From NCBI RefSeq assembly GCF_003268025.1, contig NZ_QLUW01000004.1, positions 248,001 to 312,000 on the forward strand: a DNA stretch of 64,000 bases. Reading direction: 5' to 3'. Source of the stretch: Paenibacillus montanisoli (lineage in GTDB: Bacteria > Bacillota > Bacilli > Paenibacillales > Paenibacillaceae). Position 1 is the first letter of the stretch, and every line of letters starts with the position of its first letter. Below, piece after piece: positions 7,808 to 16,498 of the stretch. The notes under the pieces are model-generated. The model was not told where the DNA came from. It did not search any database and saw nothing but the letters and a program-made list of their open reading frames with translations. The position numbers and the translations under genes were made by a program.

Positions 7808-9577
7808 CTATAAACCGTAAATATCCAAGTAATCCACGTAAACCCTGCCGCTCACGGCTTCAACCGTAATTTCATGCACGCCGGCCTGCAACTTGACTTC
7901 CAGCTCAGCAGGGGCGTATTCGTTCCGCTCGGTTGGGGCGATCTCTACCGTTCTCTCCTTGCCGCCATCCAGCGCGCTCTTCAGGCTGGCCGCCTGCTCT
8001 TCGGCGTTAGATACGGCGAAACGCAGCTTGTACGTGCCGTTCTTAGGGATGGCAATGTTGGCGAATCGCAAGGTTGAGGCCGGGCCTTCCGCCGCATCGC
8101 CGCTGCTTGTAAGCAAGACGGCTCCCCAGCCGGAATTGAGAGGCAACGCTGCCGCTGCGGCTTGACCCGCCGACTGTGCATTCTCCGCTTCGTAGCGGGG
8201 AATTTCGATGGCGAGGATGTCGAGACCTTGCTGGCCGGCAGGCAGCGATACCGTGTTTAAGCCCGGGATTAACGAAATCGGCACATAGAGATAGCCGATC
8301 TCGTCCGCAGCCATTGCCGGTACTTCAATGGCGTCCGCGGCTTGTTTGCCATTCACGAGAAGGTCAATCTTCCGTTTGTCGCCGCTTTTTTGGCGGTAAT
8401 GGATCAGCAGCGGCGCCGTCGTATCCACGGTCGATTCCATAAAATCGAATTCCAGCCTCGCTCCCGCTTTCTTCGCATGCTCCGCTTTCGCGAGGCCGGA
8501 GCCGGAAGGAACCGGAATCGCCGTATTCAACGATAAAGGCCGGCCGAATTCGGGCAGCCCATCCTCGTTCCACATGATCTTTTGCGCTCTTGCTTTGCGG
8601 TTGTTCCAGCCATCCGACCAGCCAGTCGTCGCGTGGTACACGATCCAGCATTCCTCCGAGCCGTCAGGCGATGAGACGAAGGAGTTATGCCCCGGGCCGA
8701 ACACGCCGGCCTCTTCATCCAATTGCAGCATCGGCTGAGGGGACTTCTCCCAGCTCTCGGCTTTGAGCGGATCGGCACCCGGCTTCAAGGCCAGCATGCC
8801 GAGCGCATAGTACGGCGTCCAGCTTCCGGCTCCCGAATAGACGATGAACAGACGCCCATTCTTCTTCAATATAGCCTGGCCTTCATTGATATAAGGCGGC
8901 CCTCCCGCCCTTTCCCAATCCAGCGTAGGCTCGTTCAGCAGGACGCGCGGACCGCTGATGGTAAGCGGATCGCTCATCGGCGCAATGTACGTGTTTTGCT
9001 GCACGTTCACATCGCCCTCCCAGCCGGACCAGACAAAATACAGCTTCCCATCATGCTCCATAGCCAGGCCGTCGATGGCCCATTTATTCGTCTCGTCCGC
9101 GACTTGCCCTTTGAACGTATAGGAACCCATCGGATCGTCGGAATCCGCTTCGAGCGCGTACATCCGGTGATTCTCGTTTAAGCCGTCGTCCGCCGCAAAG
9201 TAGATATACCACTTCCCGCCAATCCGCTGGATCTCCGGCGCCCACACATTCGCGGAGTACGCCGTATCCGCAGGCGGGATCCAGACCGTCTGGCGCTGCG
9301 CCCCGCGAAAGTCGAGCGTTCGCGATTTCATCACCATGACATCGGCGCCGTTATGCGTGAACGTCATGTAGTAATAGCCGTCGTGATAAACAACGCTTGG
9401 ATCGGGCGTATCGAATTCGGCAAGCGTATTTTTGAACGTGCCTCCATGGCCTTGATATGCAAAGTCTCCATGCGTGCTGATCTCCATCCAATCCCTTCCC
9501 ATCCCGATCGCTGCGGCTATAACTGCCAATAAGAAACAGCCCGCAGCGAGTCGTTGTCGAAATGTCGCTATCCGCAT
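7808..9577 (-). CDS. Glycoside hydrolase family 43 with C-terminal CBM-like domain, membrane anchored or secreted
   Basis: A 589-residue protein starting at ATG 9577, chosen because GAAGGAG lies eight bases upstream; an in-frame start 27 codons earlier lacks a ribosome binding site. A hydrophobic N-terminal segment (CFLLAVIAAAIGMG) is a signal or anchor. The five-bladed propeller carries the GH43 acids: Asp in DTPDPSV, Asp in AIDGLAME and Glu in YINEGQA. The last 140 residues (from YEAENAQ to YVDYLDIYGL) resemble a CBM6/35-type beta-sandwich. GH43 enzymes release arabinose or xylose from arabinan and arabinoxylan. It is the first of three GH43 genes in the cluster. Confidence 0.9.
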   Translation of the reverse strand: MRIATFRQRLAAGCFLLAVIAAAIGMGRDWMEISTHGDFAYQGHGGTFKNTLAEFDTPDPSVVYHDGYYYMTFTHNGADVMVMKSRTLDFRGAQRQTVWIPPADTAYSANVWAPEIQRIGGKWYIYFAADDGLNENHRMYALEADSDDPMGSYTFKGQVADETNKWAIDGLAMEHDGKLYFVWSGWEGDVNVQQNTYIAPMSDPLTISGPRVLLNEPTLDWERAGGPPYINEGQAILKKNGRLFIVYSGAGSWTPYYALGMLALKPGADPLKAESWEKSPQPMLQLDEEAGVFGPGHNSFVSSPDGSEECWIVYHATTGWSDGWNNRKARAQKIMWNEDGLPEFGRPLSLNTAIPVPSGSGLAKAEHAKKAGARLEFDFMESTVDTTAPLLIHYRQKSGDKRKIDLLVNGKQAADAIEVPAMAADEIGYLYVPISLIPGLNTVSLPAGQQGLDILAIEIPRYEAENAQSAGQAAAAALPLNSGWGAVLLTSSGDAAEGPASTLRFANIAIPKNGTYKLRFAVSNAEEQAASLKSALDGGKERTVEIAPTERNEYAPAELEVKLQAGVHEITVEAVSGRVYVDYLDIYGL

Positions 9578-9706
9578 ACCGAATGCTCCTTCACCTGTCT
9601 CGGACGAAGAAAAGAACAACCGGCCGCCAGGCCGATTGCCCTTTTCCCAACTCCGCATAGCTAACGGTCTACTTCACGAAGAACGTCCCTCTTGGCTGAA
9701 TTTGCT

Positions 9707-10786
9707 TCAATCGGTTGCCGGTCCATCCTCGTGCAGCTGAGAACTCGGGCCGCTGCCGTCGCTAATGACGGGCCATCCGTCCTTCCAATAAATCCGATCA
9801 AGCATCAGCACGCGCCCTGAACTGGTTAGATCCTTGAGGTTGTACGCATGGTAAAGCAGCCAATCTATTCCCGTATCGTCCTGAATGACGGCGTTATGGC
9901 CGGGAGCAAGGAAATTCTCGTTCTTCTCCAGCACCGGATTGTTCGGATAAGCCTCATAAGGACCCGTAGGAGACTTAGAGCGCGCAGCCATTACAGCATA
10001 GTGGGCAGATTGGCCGCTGTTATCCTGGCAGCAATAATCGCCGGAATAGAACATGTAGTAGTAATCGTTCCGTTTTACTACCCACGGACCTTCCACTAAA
10101 GCATCGTAGCCTTCGCGGCTTTGGTAGCCCGGATAGATAACCGCCGTTTCCTCCCCGATGACGCTCATTCCGTCTTCCGCAAGCTGCGCGGCATAAATCG
10201 GCTGCTTGTCGGAACCCCAGTACAAATAGCGTTTTCCGTCGTCGTCATCCAGAACGAATGGATCGATCTTCTCAAACCCCGTGCCCCAAACCACAGGACC
10301 GCCATGATCCTTATACGGTCCAAGCGGATGATCCGCAACGGCGACGCCGATCCCCATTCCCTTTATGGGATCGCCGTCATTCACTTTGGTCGAGTAATAC
10401 ACGTAATACTTCCCCTTGTAATGGGTCAGATGCGGCGCCCACATGTAGTCGAACGTCGCCCATGATGGAACCTGCTCGATCGTAAAAACGGTTCCTTTCA
10501 TTTCCCAATGAACTAAATCCTTCGATCGCAAGATCGGCAAAGGAACAAGATTCCCATCATAGTTGCTTTGGGTCGTTATCGCGTAATAATAGCCGTCTTC
10601 AGCCTTCAGCACAGTCGGGTCCGGCGCGTCATGATTGAAGACAGGATTCGTATAAGCCACTTTCGCGCCCGGTTGTTCCTGATGAAGATAGATGCGCCAA
10701 GCAGTTACAGACAGGACGACAAGGACGAGGCATAGGGCAGCAATCGACGCTATGCTTCGTCTCTTATTATGAGCCGGTCCTAACAT
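9707..10786 (-). CDS. Glycoside hydrolase family 43 (arabinanase-type), N-terminally anchored
   Basis: A 359-residue protein with an N-terminal membrane segment (ASIAALCLVLVVLSVTAW) and a single GH43 propeller. The three acids are visible: Asp in HDAPDPTV, Asp in EKIDPFV and Glu in ALVEGPWV. The layout is that of arabinan-active GH43 proteins, but exo versus endo action and the exact bond cannot be settled here. The ATG overlaps the end of the upstream GH43 gene by seven bases, so the two are co-translated. Being anchored, it would act outside the membrane, feeding sugars to the neighbouring ABC importer. Confidence 0.9.
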   Translation of the reverse strand: MLGPAHNKRRSIASIAALCLVLVVLSVTAWRIYLHQEQPGAKVAYTNPVFNHDAPDPTVLKAEDGYYYAITTQSNYDGNLVPLPILRSKDLVHWEMKGTVFTIEQVPSWATFDYMWAPHLTHYKGKYYVYYSTKVNDGDPIKGMGIGVAVADHPLGPYKDHGGPVVWGTGFEKIDPFVLDDDDGKRYLYWGSDKQPIYAAQLAEDGMSVIGEETAVIYPGYQSREGYDALVEGPWVVKRNDYYYMFYSGDYCCQDNSGQSAHYAVMAARSKSPTGPYEAYPNNPVLEKNENFLAPGHNAVIQDDTGIDWLLYHAYNLKDLTSSGRVLMLDRIYWKDGWPVISDGSGPSSQLHEDGPATD

Positions 10787-11742
10787 TCCCCCGATGGTAC
10801 CGGATATTCGATTGCCGCTGCTACCGGCCGGCCGAATTCAGGGCGTCCGTCCGCCGTCCAACCGAATTTCTGCATCCGCGGCTGCCTTTTGTCCGCGCCT
10901 CCGTCCGATTCGGGGATCGCGTGATACACAATCCAATCCTCGCTGCCGTCCGGCGATTGGGTGAAGCTGTTATGCCCCGGCGCAAACACGCCATTCTCTA
11001 CGCATTTTACAAAGACGGGCCGGTCGCTCTTCGTCCAGGAGTCCGGGTTCAGCAGATCGCTGCCTTCAGCCGCCGTAAGCATGCCTAGCCCATAGTCATC
11101 CGACCAAGTCGTGCTGGCCGAGTAGATCATGAAAACTTTGCCGTATCGAATGAGGAAGCACGGGCCTTCATTGATCGCCATGCCGCCTTGCATCTCCCAG
11201 TCATACTCCGGCTTCGTGAGCAGCGATTCGGATCCTGTCAGCGTCCAAGGGTTTTCCATCAGGCAGGCATAGATCGCTGAGCCGTACTCGGGAAAATGAC
11301 CGTAACCGGCGTACATGAAATACATCTTGCCGCCATGCTCCAGGATCGTTCCGTCCAGACCCGGCAGCGCCGTATTAACAGGGCCCTTCTCCGTCCAAAT
11401 CCCTGTCGTCGGATCGTCGTTCTCGTTCTCAAGGACGTAAATTTTGCGGGTCGCATCTCCCCCTCCGGCGCTCGCCGTAAAGTAGACGTACCACTTGCCC
11501 TGAATGTAATGAATCTCGGGCGCCCACAGCTCCCGGCTGCCCGGGCCTTCGTCCGGCGGAAGCCAAATCGTTGTTTTCGGGGCGTTCGCTACCCCGCTCA
11601 TCGACGGGGAACGGTATAGATCGAGCCGATCGCCGCACGTGACCATGAAGTAATAGAAGCCGTCGGTATGCCGATACATCCAGGGATCCGCACCGTTTGC
11701 CATAATCGGGTTGTTGAATGTCTTGTTCGTTGCAAGTGTCAC
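10780..11742 (-). CDS. Glycoside hydrolase family 43, cytoplasmic
   Basis: A 320-residue single-domain GH43 without signal peptide. The acids appear as Asp in NGADPWM, Asp in GLDGTILEHG and Glu in AINEGPC. It resembles intracellular alpha-L-arabinofuranosidase or beta-xylosidase members of the family. A GGAGG-type ribosome binding site precedes ATG 11742, and the gene lies 17 bp after the sugar permease. The protein therefore looks like the cytoplasmic partner that finishes the breakdown of imported arabino-oligosaccharides. Confidence 0.9.
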   Translation of the reverse strand: MTLATNKTFNNPIMANGADPWMYRHTDGFYYFMVTCGDRLDLYRSPSMSGVANAPKTTIWLPPDEGPGSRELWAPEIHYIQGKWYVYFTASAGGGDATRKIYVLENENDDPTTGIWTEKGPVNTALPGLDGTILEHGGKMYFMYAGYGHFPEYGSAIYACLMENPWTLTGSESLLTKPEYDWEMQGGMAINEGPCFLIRYGKVFMIYSASTTWSDDYGLGMLTAAEGSDLLNPDSWTKSDRPVFVKCVENGVFAPGHNSFTQSPDGSEDWIVYHAIPESDGGADKRQPRMQKFGWTADGRPEFGRPVAAAIEYPVPSGEC

Positions 11743-11759
11743 TTTGTATTCCTCCTAAA

Positions 11760-12626
11760 CTATCCTTTCATTCCCGTCAAAGTAACGCCTTCAACGAAAT
11801 AACGCTGTGCGAAGAAAAACAGCAATACGGTCGGGATTAACGCAAGCACCGATCCCGCCATGATGTATGTCCACTGCGCGTTGTACATGCCTTGGAAAGA
11901 CGCCAGCACAAGCTGAAGCGTGAACTTCTCAGGGCTATTGATGTAGATGAGCGGGCCGAGAAAGTCGTTGTAGCCCCCCAAGAACCCGAAAATCCCTTGC
12001 GCGACCAAAGCGGGCTTCGACAGCGGCAGCATGATCCGGATAAAAATTTGCAGCGGATTCAAGCCATCCATAATAGCCGCGTCTTCAAGCTCCGACGGAA
12101 TCGTCATAAAAAATTGCCGGATAAAGAACACCGCCGCAGCCGCCCCGAACATCCCCGGTACCATCAGCGGCAGCCAGCTGTCGATCCAACCGATCGATTT
12201 GTACAAAATGAACGTCGGTATCATCGTCACGACGCCCGGAATCATCATCGTGGCCAGCAGCATGACGAACAGCGCGTTCCGCGCCGGGAAGTTGATCCGC
12301 GCGAAAGCATAAGCGGCCAAAGCGCTCGAGAACAATCCGATGATGGTCGTCGGAATGACGATAATGAGCGTATTCATAAAACCGTGCAGCAGGTTGGCCT
12401 CTCCGAGAACGAACGCATAGTTGCTCCATTCGATCGGCTCGGGAATCCACTTCGGCGGCATCTCGAAGATGACGCCTTCTTCTTTCAACGAGGTCGATAG
12501 CATCCATAAAAAAGGAACCGCCATCACCAGTGATCCGCTGATCAAAAACAAGTAAGCAACCGTCTTCATAATCCGCTCGCTTGCCTGCTTCCTTGTATGT
12601 CTCACGCCAACCGCGGCACCGGACAT
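11760..12626 (-). CDS. Carbohydrate ABC transporter permease (MalG/AraQ type)
   Basis: A 288-residue inner-membrane protein with six predicted helices. The EAA loop, which contacts the ATPase, is seen as EDAAIMDGLNPLQIFIRIML. N-terminal wording (FLWMLSTSLKEEG) is typical of the MalG/AraQ branch of CUT1 importers. AATAGGAGG lies upstream of ATG 12626, which begins 11 bp after the partner permease. No ATPase gene is present in this cluster; CUT1 systems in Bacilli commonly share a distant MsmX-like ATPase, which is an inference here. Confidence 0.94.
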   Translation of the reverse strand: MSGAAVGVRHTRKQASERIMKTVAYLFLISGSLVMAVPFLWMLSTSLKEEGVIFEMPPKWIPEPIEWSNYAFVLGEANLLHGFMNTLIIVIPTTIIGLFSSALAAYAFARINFPARNALFVMLLATMMIPGVVTMIPTFILYKSIGWIDSWLPLMVPGMFGAAAAVFFIRQFFMTIPSELEDAAIMDGLNPLQIFIRIMLPLSKPALVAQGIFGFLGGYNDFLGPLIYINSPEKFTLQLVLASFQGMYNAQWTYIMAGSVLALIPTVLLFFFAQRYFVEGVTLTGMKG

Positions 12627-12637
12627 TCGTCTTCCTC

Positions 12638-13519
12638 CTATTCGTAATGCACCCAGCGACGCGACAACCGGAAATTAATGAGCGTGATGACCATCAGCAA
12701 GAGGCCGAGCATCCACGCCATCGCCGAAGCATATCCCATTTCCATGTAGCGGAAGGCGTTCTGGAACAGGTAATACACAATCGTGGTCGTCGAGTAGTTG
12801 GGGCCGCCTTCGGTCATAATTTGAAATCTCGGAAAATCCTGCATGACGCCAATGATCGAGGTAATCAGCAAATATAAGGTCGTAGGCGAAATGCTCGGAA
12901 TCGTAATGCGCAGGAATCGCTGCCACAAGTTGGCTCCGTCGATTTCCGCCGCTTCGTAAAGACTTCTCGGCACCCCTTGAAGCGCGGCCAAGTACATGAC
13001 CATGCTAAAGCCGAGGCCGCCCCATACGCCTTGAATGATCATCGCCGGCATCGCCCAGTCCTCGCTGCTAAGCCACGCTGGCCCCACAATGCCGAACCAG
13101 CCCAGAAAGTTGTTCAGCAAGCCGTATTCCGCATTGAAAATCCATTTCCACAGCAGCGTCATCGCCACGACGGAGCTGATGGTCGGCAAGAAGAAGGCCG
13201 TGCGAAAGAAACGGATCGCCTTGATTTTCTGATTTAAGGAAACGGCGATAGCCAGTGACAGCGCCATTCCGAACGGAATGGCGAGCGCGGAGTAGACCGT
13301 GTTGCGCAGCGTTTTCCAGAATAGCGGGTCTTCCGCGAGCAGTCTGACGTAGTTGTCCGCGCCCGTCATTTCCGGAGCCTGATAGCCGCTGTACTTGGTA
13401 AAGCTCACGTACACGGAGAAACAGATCGGTATGAATGCGAATAGCAGGAAACCTAAAATTGGAGCAGAGATGAAGGCATACGCCCACAAGTACATCTTCT
13501 TACGATTGCTCAAGTCCAT
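12638..13519 (-). CDS. Carbohydrate ABC transporter permease (MalF/AraP type)
   Basis: A 293-residue protein with six membrane helices and the EAA loop EAAEIDGANLWQRFLRITIP. It pairs with the downstream MalG-type permease to form the CUT1 channel. The annotated ATG at 13519 sits only three bases after GGAGGAGG; the TTG two codons on (about 13513) has better spacing and may be the true start. The gene lies between the binding protein and the second permease, the usual order. Confidence 0.94.
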   Translation of the reverse strand: MDLSNRKKMYLWAYAFISAPILGFLLFAFIPICFSVYVSFTKYSGYQAPEMTGADNYVRLLAEDPLFWKTLRNTVYSALAIPFGMALSLAIAVSLNQKIKAIRFFRTAFFLPTISSVVAMTLLWKWIFNAEYGLLNNFLGWFGIVGPAWLSSEDWAMPAMIIQGVWGGLGFSMVMYLAALQGVPRSLYEAAEIDGANLWQRFLRITIPSISPTTLYLLITSIIGVMQDFPRFQIMTEGGPNYSTTTIVYYLFQNAFRYMEMGYASAMAWMLGLLLMVITLINFRLSRRWVHYE

Positions 13520-13542
13520 CCTCCTCCGAACTGCGGGAACGG

Positions 13543-13567
13543 GGAGAAGCGCCGGACGGGCTTCTCC
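13543..13567 (-). promoter_or_regulatory. Intercistronic hairpin between binding-protein and permease genes
   Basis: GGAGAAGC (13543-13550) and GCTTCTCC (13560-13567) form a perfect eight-base stem. On the coding (minus) strand no T-run follows. This suits a stem-loop that shields the upstream binding-protein message and lets it accumulate above the permease messages, as in other sugar ABC operons. The role is inferred. Confidence 0.5.
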
Positions 13568-13590
13568 TTTTCCCTAAAACTCTAGGCTAT

Positions 13591-14988
13591 TTATTTAAAA
13601 ATAGCCGGATTTCCTTCCTTGATGGCTGCGTCGATCTTCGGCTTCAGCTCGTTGAGAACATCTTGAGCCGGCTTTTTCGCTTCCCACATCGGGCCTAGAT
13701 TTTGGTTTAGCATATCCCACCACTTCGCGTTCGGCAGGTTCGTCCAAGGACCCGGAATTTCGCTTTCCGCCGCTTTGATGAATACTTCCGCGTGCTCCGG
13801 CTTTTGTCCAGGCTGGAGGAAGACGTCCGTGTTCGCCATCGACTTGAAGCTCGGAATGGCGAATCCCATCAGCGACTGCTCTTTCTGGCCTTCAGGTCCG
13901 CCCAAGAATTCGACGAGCTTGTATGCCGCTTCCTGATGTTTCGTCTTCTTCGAGATGCCGAGACCAACGGAACCGCTCCAGCCTGCCCATTTGCCGTTAG
14001 CCGGCAGCGGCGCGACGTCCCAATCGAACTTCAGCTTGCGGTAAGTCGGAACCATCCAGCGTCCTTGGATAATCATGGCGAGCTTGCCGGTCTCGAACAT
14101 TTGGCCGTCATTCATCGCTTGCAGCGCGCGGCTGTCCGGCACGACCTTGTGCTTGTGCGCCAGATCGACCGCGAATTGCAGCGCATCCGCCGCTTCCTTG
14201 CTGTTAAGCAGGAATTCCTTCTTGTCATCGCTCAGGAACGTGCCGCCGTTGCCCAGTACGAAGCCTTCCCACCAGATCGGACCCATGCCGTATTGCGTGA
14301 CCTTGTCGCCCTCTTTCACGGTGAGCTTCTGAGCGGTCTCAAGCAGCTGATCGAACGTCATCGGCGTATCCGCGCTTGGGTACGGAACACCCATTTTGGT
14401 GAATAGATCTTTGTTATAGTAGAGAACCGTTGGGCCGATATCCTTCGGCAACGCGTAGAGCGGGCCTTTGCCGGTTACGGAGCCGTCGTAGCGGTAACGG
14501 AGCAGCGCGGAATCCCACATGTCCGCCGTATCGATATTGCTAACGTTTACATAATCTTCGATCGGCAGCAGCAAATCTTGGCTTACCCAGCGGCCGAAGT
14601 CGCCGTCTGGCACATAGAAGACATCGGGGGCGTTGCCGCCGGCGAGAATCGTATTCATCTTGCCTACGTAATCGCTCGGAATGTGCAGATAATCGACATC
14701 TATATTCGGATTCTTTGCTTCGAAGCTGGCGATAAGCTTCGAGAACACTTCTTTCTCTGTCGGATCGCCCCATCCGGCGAATTGAATCTTTACTAGTTCC
14801 TCTTCTTTGGGAGCATTGTTTGCATCGGCCGAGTTGTCCGTGGTTGCCGCGCCGTTGGAGGATGCATTCGTTGTCGCCGCGGAGTTGTTGCCATTATCGG
14901 TGTTGCCGCTGCTTCCACATCCGATCGTACCGCCCGTTAATACCAGAAATGCCGTCAAAACGCCCAGTGTTTTTTTCCATTGTGTCAT
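13591..14988 (-). CDS. Sugar ABC transporter substrate-binding lipoprotein
   Basis: A 465-residue extracellular solute-binding protein of the CUT1 class. The signal peptide ends in a lipobox (GGTIGC, lipid Cys about residue 24), followed by an Asn/Ser/Ala-rich linker and the family body. Motifs include PDVFYVPDG near the ligand cleft entrance and AYKLVEFLGGPEGQK late in the protein. It delivers oligosaccharide, here probably arabino- or xylo-oligosaccharides, to the two permeases downstream. GAGGAGGG precedes the ATG. It is the first gene of the transport-enzyme unit and the likely site of highest expression. Confidence 0.94.
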   Translation of the reverse strand: MTQWKKTLGVLTAFLVLTGGTIGCGSSGNTDNGNNSAATTNASSNGAATTDNSADANNAPKEEELVKIQFAGWGDPTEKEVFSKLIASFEAKNPNIDVDYLHIPSDYVGKMNTILAGGNAPDVFYVPDGDFGRWVSQDLLLPIEDYVNVSNIDTADMWDSALLRYRYDGSVTGKGPLYALPKDIGPTVLYYNKDLFTKMGVPYPSADTPMTFDQLLETAQKLTVKEGDKVTQYGMGPIWWEGFVLGNGGTFLSDDKKEFLLNSKEAADALQFAVDLAHKHKVVPDSRALQAMNDGQMFETGKLAMIIQGRWMVPTYRKLKFDWDVAPLPANGKWAGWSGSVGLGISKKTKHQEAAYKLVEFLGGPEGQKEQSLMGFAIPSFKSMANTDVFLQPGQKPEHAEVFIKAAESEIPGPWTNLPNAKWWDMLNQNLGPMWEAKKPAQDVLNELKPKIDAAIKEGNPAIFK

Positions 14989-15191
14989 TCTTACTGACCC
15001 TCCTCGCCATATTTAAAACACATATTTTGTTTCATTCATAGCATTTGTGTCGATTCCCCATGAGATCGCGGTTTCCCATCATCTCCCCCGTCCATTTATG
15101 ATGAACCTCGCCCTCATTCAGCCAGCACAATTAGTTCTATTAAACACAGAATCTTCGTTACAAATCAGATTATATGGCCACAAACAGAAAA

Positions 15192-15205
15192 TGTCAACGG
15201 TTTCA
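15192..15205. promoter_or_regulatory. Candidate cre (CcpA) site upstream of the sugar operon
   Basis: TGTCAACGGTTTCA matches the cre consensus TGWAANCGNTNWCA at all fixed positions but one. It lies about 200 bp upstream of the binding-protein gene, in the only gap large enough for the operon promoter. Carbon catabolite control of such loci by CcpA is well known; its use here is inferred. Confidence 0.45.
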
Positions 15206-15231
15206 AACAATAATTATATTATTAAAGGGGT

Positions 15232-15254
15232 AAAAAAAAGCGCAAGCGCGCTTT
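15232..15254 (-). terminator. Rho-independent terminator of the ArsR-type regulator gene
   Basis: Arms AAAGCGC (15237-15243) and GCGCTTT (15248-15254) flank a four-base loop. A run of A residues on the plus strand (from 15232) gives the U tract on the minus strand. It ends the regulator transcript before the sugar operon. Confidence 0.75.
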
Positions 15255-15280
15255 AATAAACAAATAGTTTGTTCATAACT

Positions 15281-16219
15281 TCAATCGCTCACAGGCGCCT
15301 CATAAAGAACCTTCATGATGATATCCTGCTCATGATCACCGAATCCACGGCCGAACAAATTGATGCCGCCCTTATTGTCCGCGTCCGGCTTCACGCCGAC
15401 TTTGAAGCGGATGAACGGGGCCTCGTCCAGCTTCAAATCCTGCAAGGTCACGTCGGATATTTTCTGGTTATCGACTGTGCTTCTATGTTTATCTACCCGG
15501 AACGTCTTCAATAAGCCGTATTGTGTACTGCTGTCATGCCACCACTCCGGATTATTCTTGCCGCGGTGATCGCCGAAATCGCCAGGAGACGTCCAGGTTC
15601 CGATCTCCACGTTATTGATCCAGATCGTAATATCGGACGGCCAGTCGTTGTTGAAATTCGGTGCCTCCGAGCATAACTCCAGCGAAAATTCAATCGTCTT
15701 CACATCCACGTTACGCGGCAAGGCACGCGGGAAGCGGTACTCGATCGAGCCTTGTCTGAACCAGATCATTTCCGCCGTTCTGCACTCCGGAAAGAAGAAG
15801 CTCGACGGGTCGTCTTCGGGAATGATCATCGCCGCGCTATTCGCAATGCCGCATGTCGGCTGGACGTCGATATCGACGAAATGGCCGATCGGCATTTCGA
15901 TCTCGTAGACCTGATCCTTGTTTCGGTAGCCGGCAATCGGATTCAGAATGAGTCTCACATCGTCGAAATTCCGCTTGCACACTTTCATGGCGCCGCGGCT
16001 CGCTGGCAGTATTTCCGTCAAAATCAGCCCCGCGTCCTCCAGCACCTTCACGTTTACGCCTGCCGTCGACACCGGGATGCCGAGCTTCTCACCGATTTCA
16101 TTGACATTGAGGTTGTTGTAATTGAGCAGCAGCTTAATAATATTCAATCTCGTATGCGAAGACAGCGCGTGCGCGACCTTCACGAGTTGGTCAGGCTCAT
16201 TGATCGAGAGTTCCAACAT
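15281..16219 (-). CDS. ArsR-type winged-helix regulator with a large C-terminal sensor-like domain
   Basis: A 312-residue protein. The start at 16219 is preferred because AAAGGGGAT lies upstream; an in-frame ATG 12 codons earlier has no ribosome binding site. Residues 1 to about 80 form an ArsR-like winged helix (ALSSHTRLNIIKLL, then EIGEKLGIPVSTAGVNVKVL). The remaining 220 residues are far longer than classical ArsR and look beta-rich, with paired aromatic and Asp/Asn segments (DITIWINNVEIGTW, DFGDHRGKNNPEWW) that recall a jelly roll. No metal-binding cysteine cluster of the SmtB kind is obvious. From its position it probably senses a sugar and controls the adjacent glycan-use operon. Confidence 0.85.
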   Translation of the reverse strand: MLELSINEPDQLVKVAHALSSHTRLNIIKLLLNYNNLNVNEIGEKLGIPVSTAGVNVKVLEDAGLILTEILPASRGAMKVCKRNFDDVRLILNPIAGYRNKDQVYEIEMPIGHFVDIDVQPTCGIANSAAMIIPEDDPSSFFFPECRTAEMIWFRQGSIEYRFPRALPRNVDVKTIEFSLELCSEAPNFNNDWPSDITIWINNVEIGTWTSPGDFGDHRGKNNPEWWHDSSTQYGLLKTFRVDKHRSTVDNQKISDVTLQDLKLDEAPFIRFKVGVKPDADNKGGINLFGRGFGDHEQDIIMKVLYEAPVSD

Positions 16220-16450
16220 GAAGGGATCCCCTTTGTAATATATTATTTGTTCCATGTTTTATATTTTAAATGGATTGGATTGTTTTGTACATAGCAATTG
16301 TATGAATGAGCTTATCCGTCCCGTTCCCATCATTATTGACAATAATTTTATCCTATAAAATGGATTTTTTTGACGGAATACACGTAGTTCATGACGAACC
16401 GAACGTCATCTATGTTTATAGAAATCAATCGGAGAATAGCCGGGAAGTCA

Positions 16451-16485
16451 ATTAAAAATGCCGCGATTAACGCGGCATTTTTAAT
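16451..16485. terminator. Strong hairpin terminator after the multicopper oxidase
   Basis: A perfect 15-base inverted repeat, ATTAAAAATGCCGCG (16451-16465) and CGCGGCATTTTTAAT (16471-16485), with a five-base loop and T/A tracts inside both arms, so it can stop transcription from either side. The rest of 16256-16498 would hold the regulator's promoter; nothing else is recognised there. Confidence 0.85.
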
Positions 16486-16498
16486 GCTTCTTATGACG

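Noticed and set aside
15259-15273. AACAAA-TAG-TTTGTT dyad as an operator of the ArsR-type regulator
   Set aside because: It lies between the regulator stop and its terminator, not at a promoter; AT-rich dyads of this length are common by chance.
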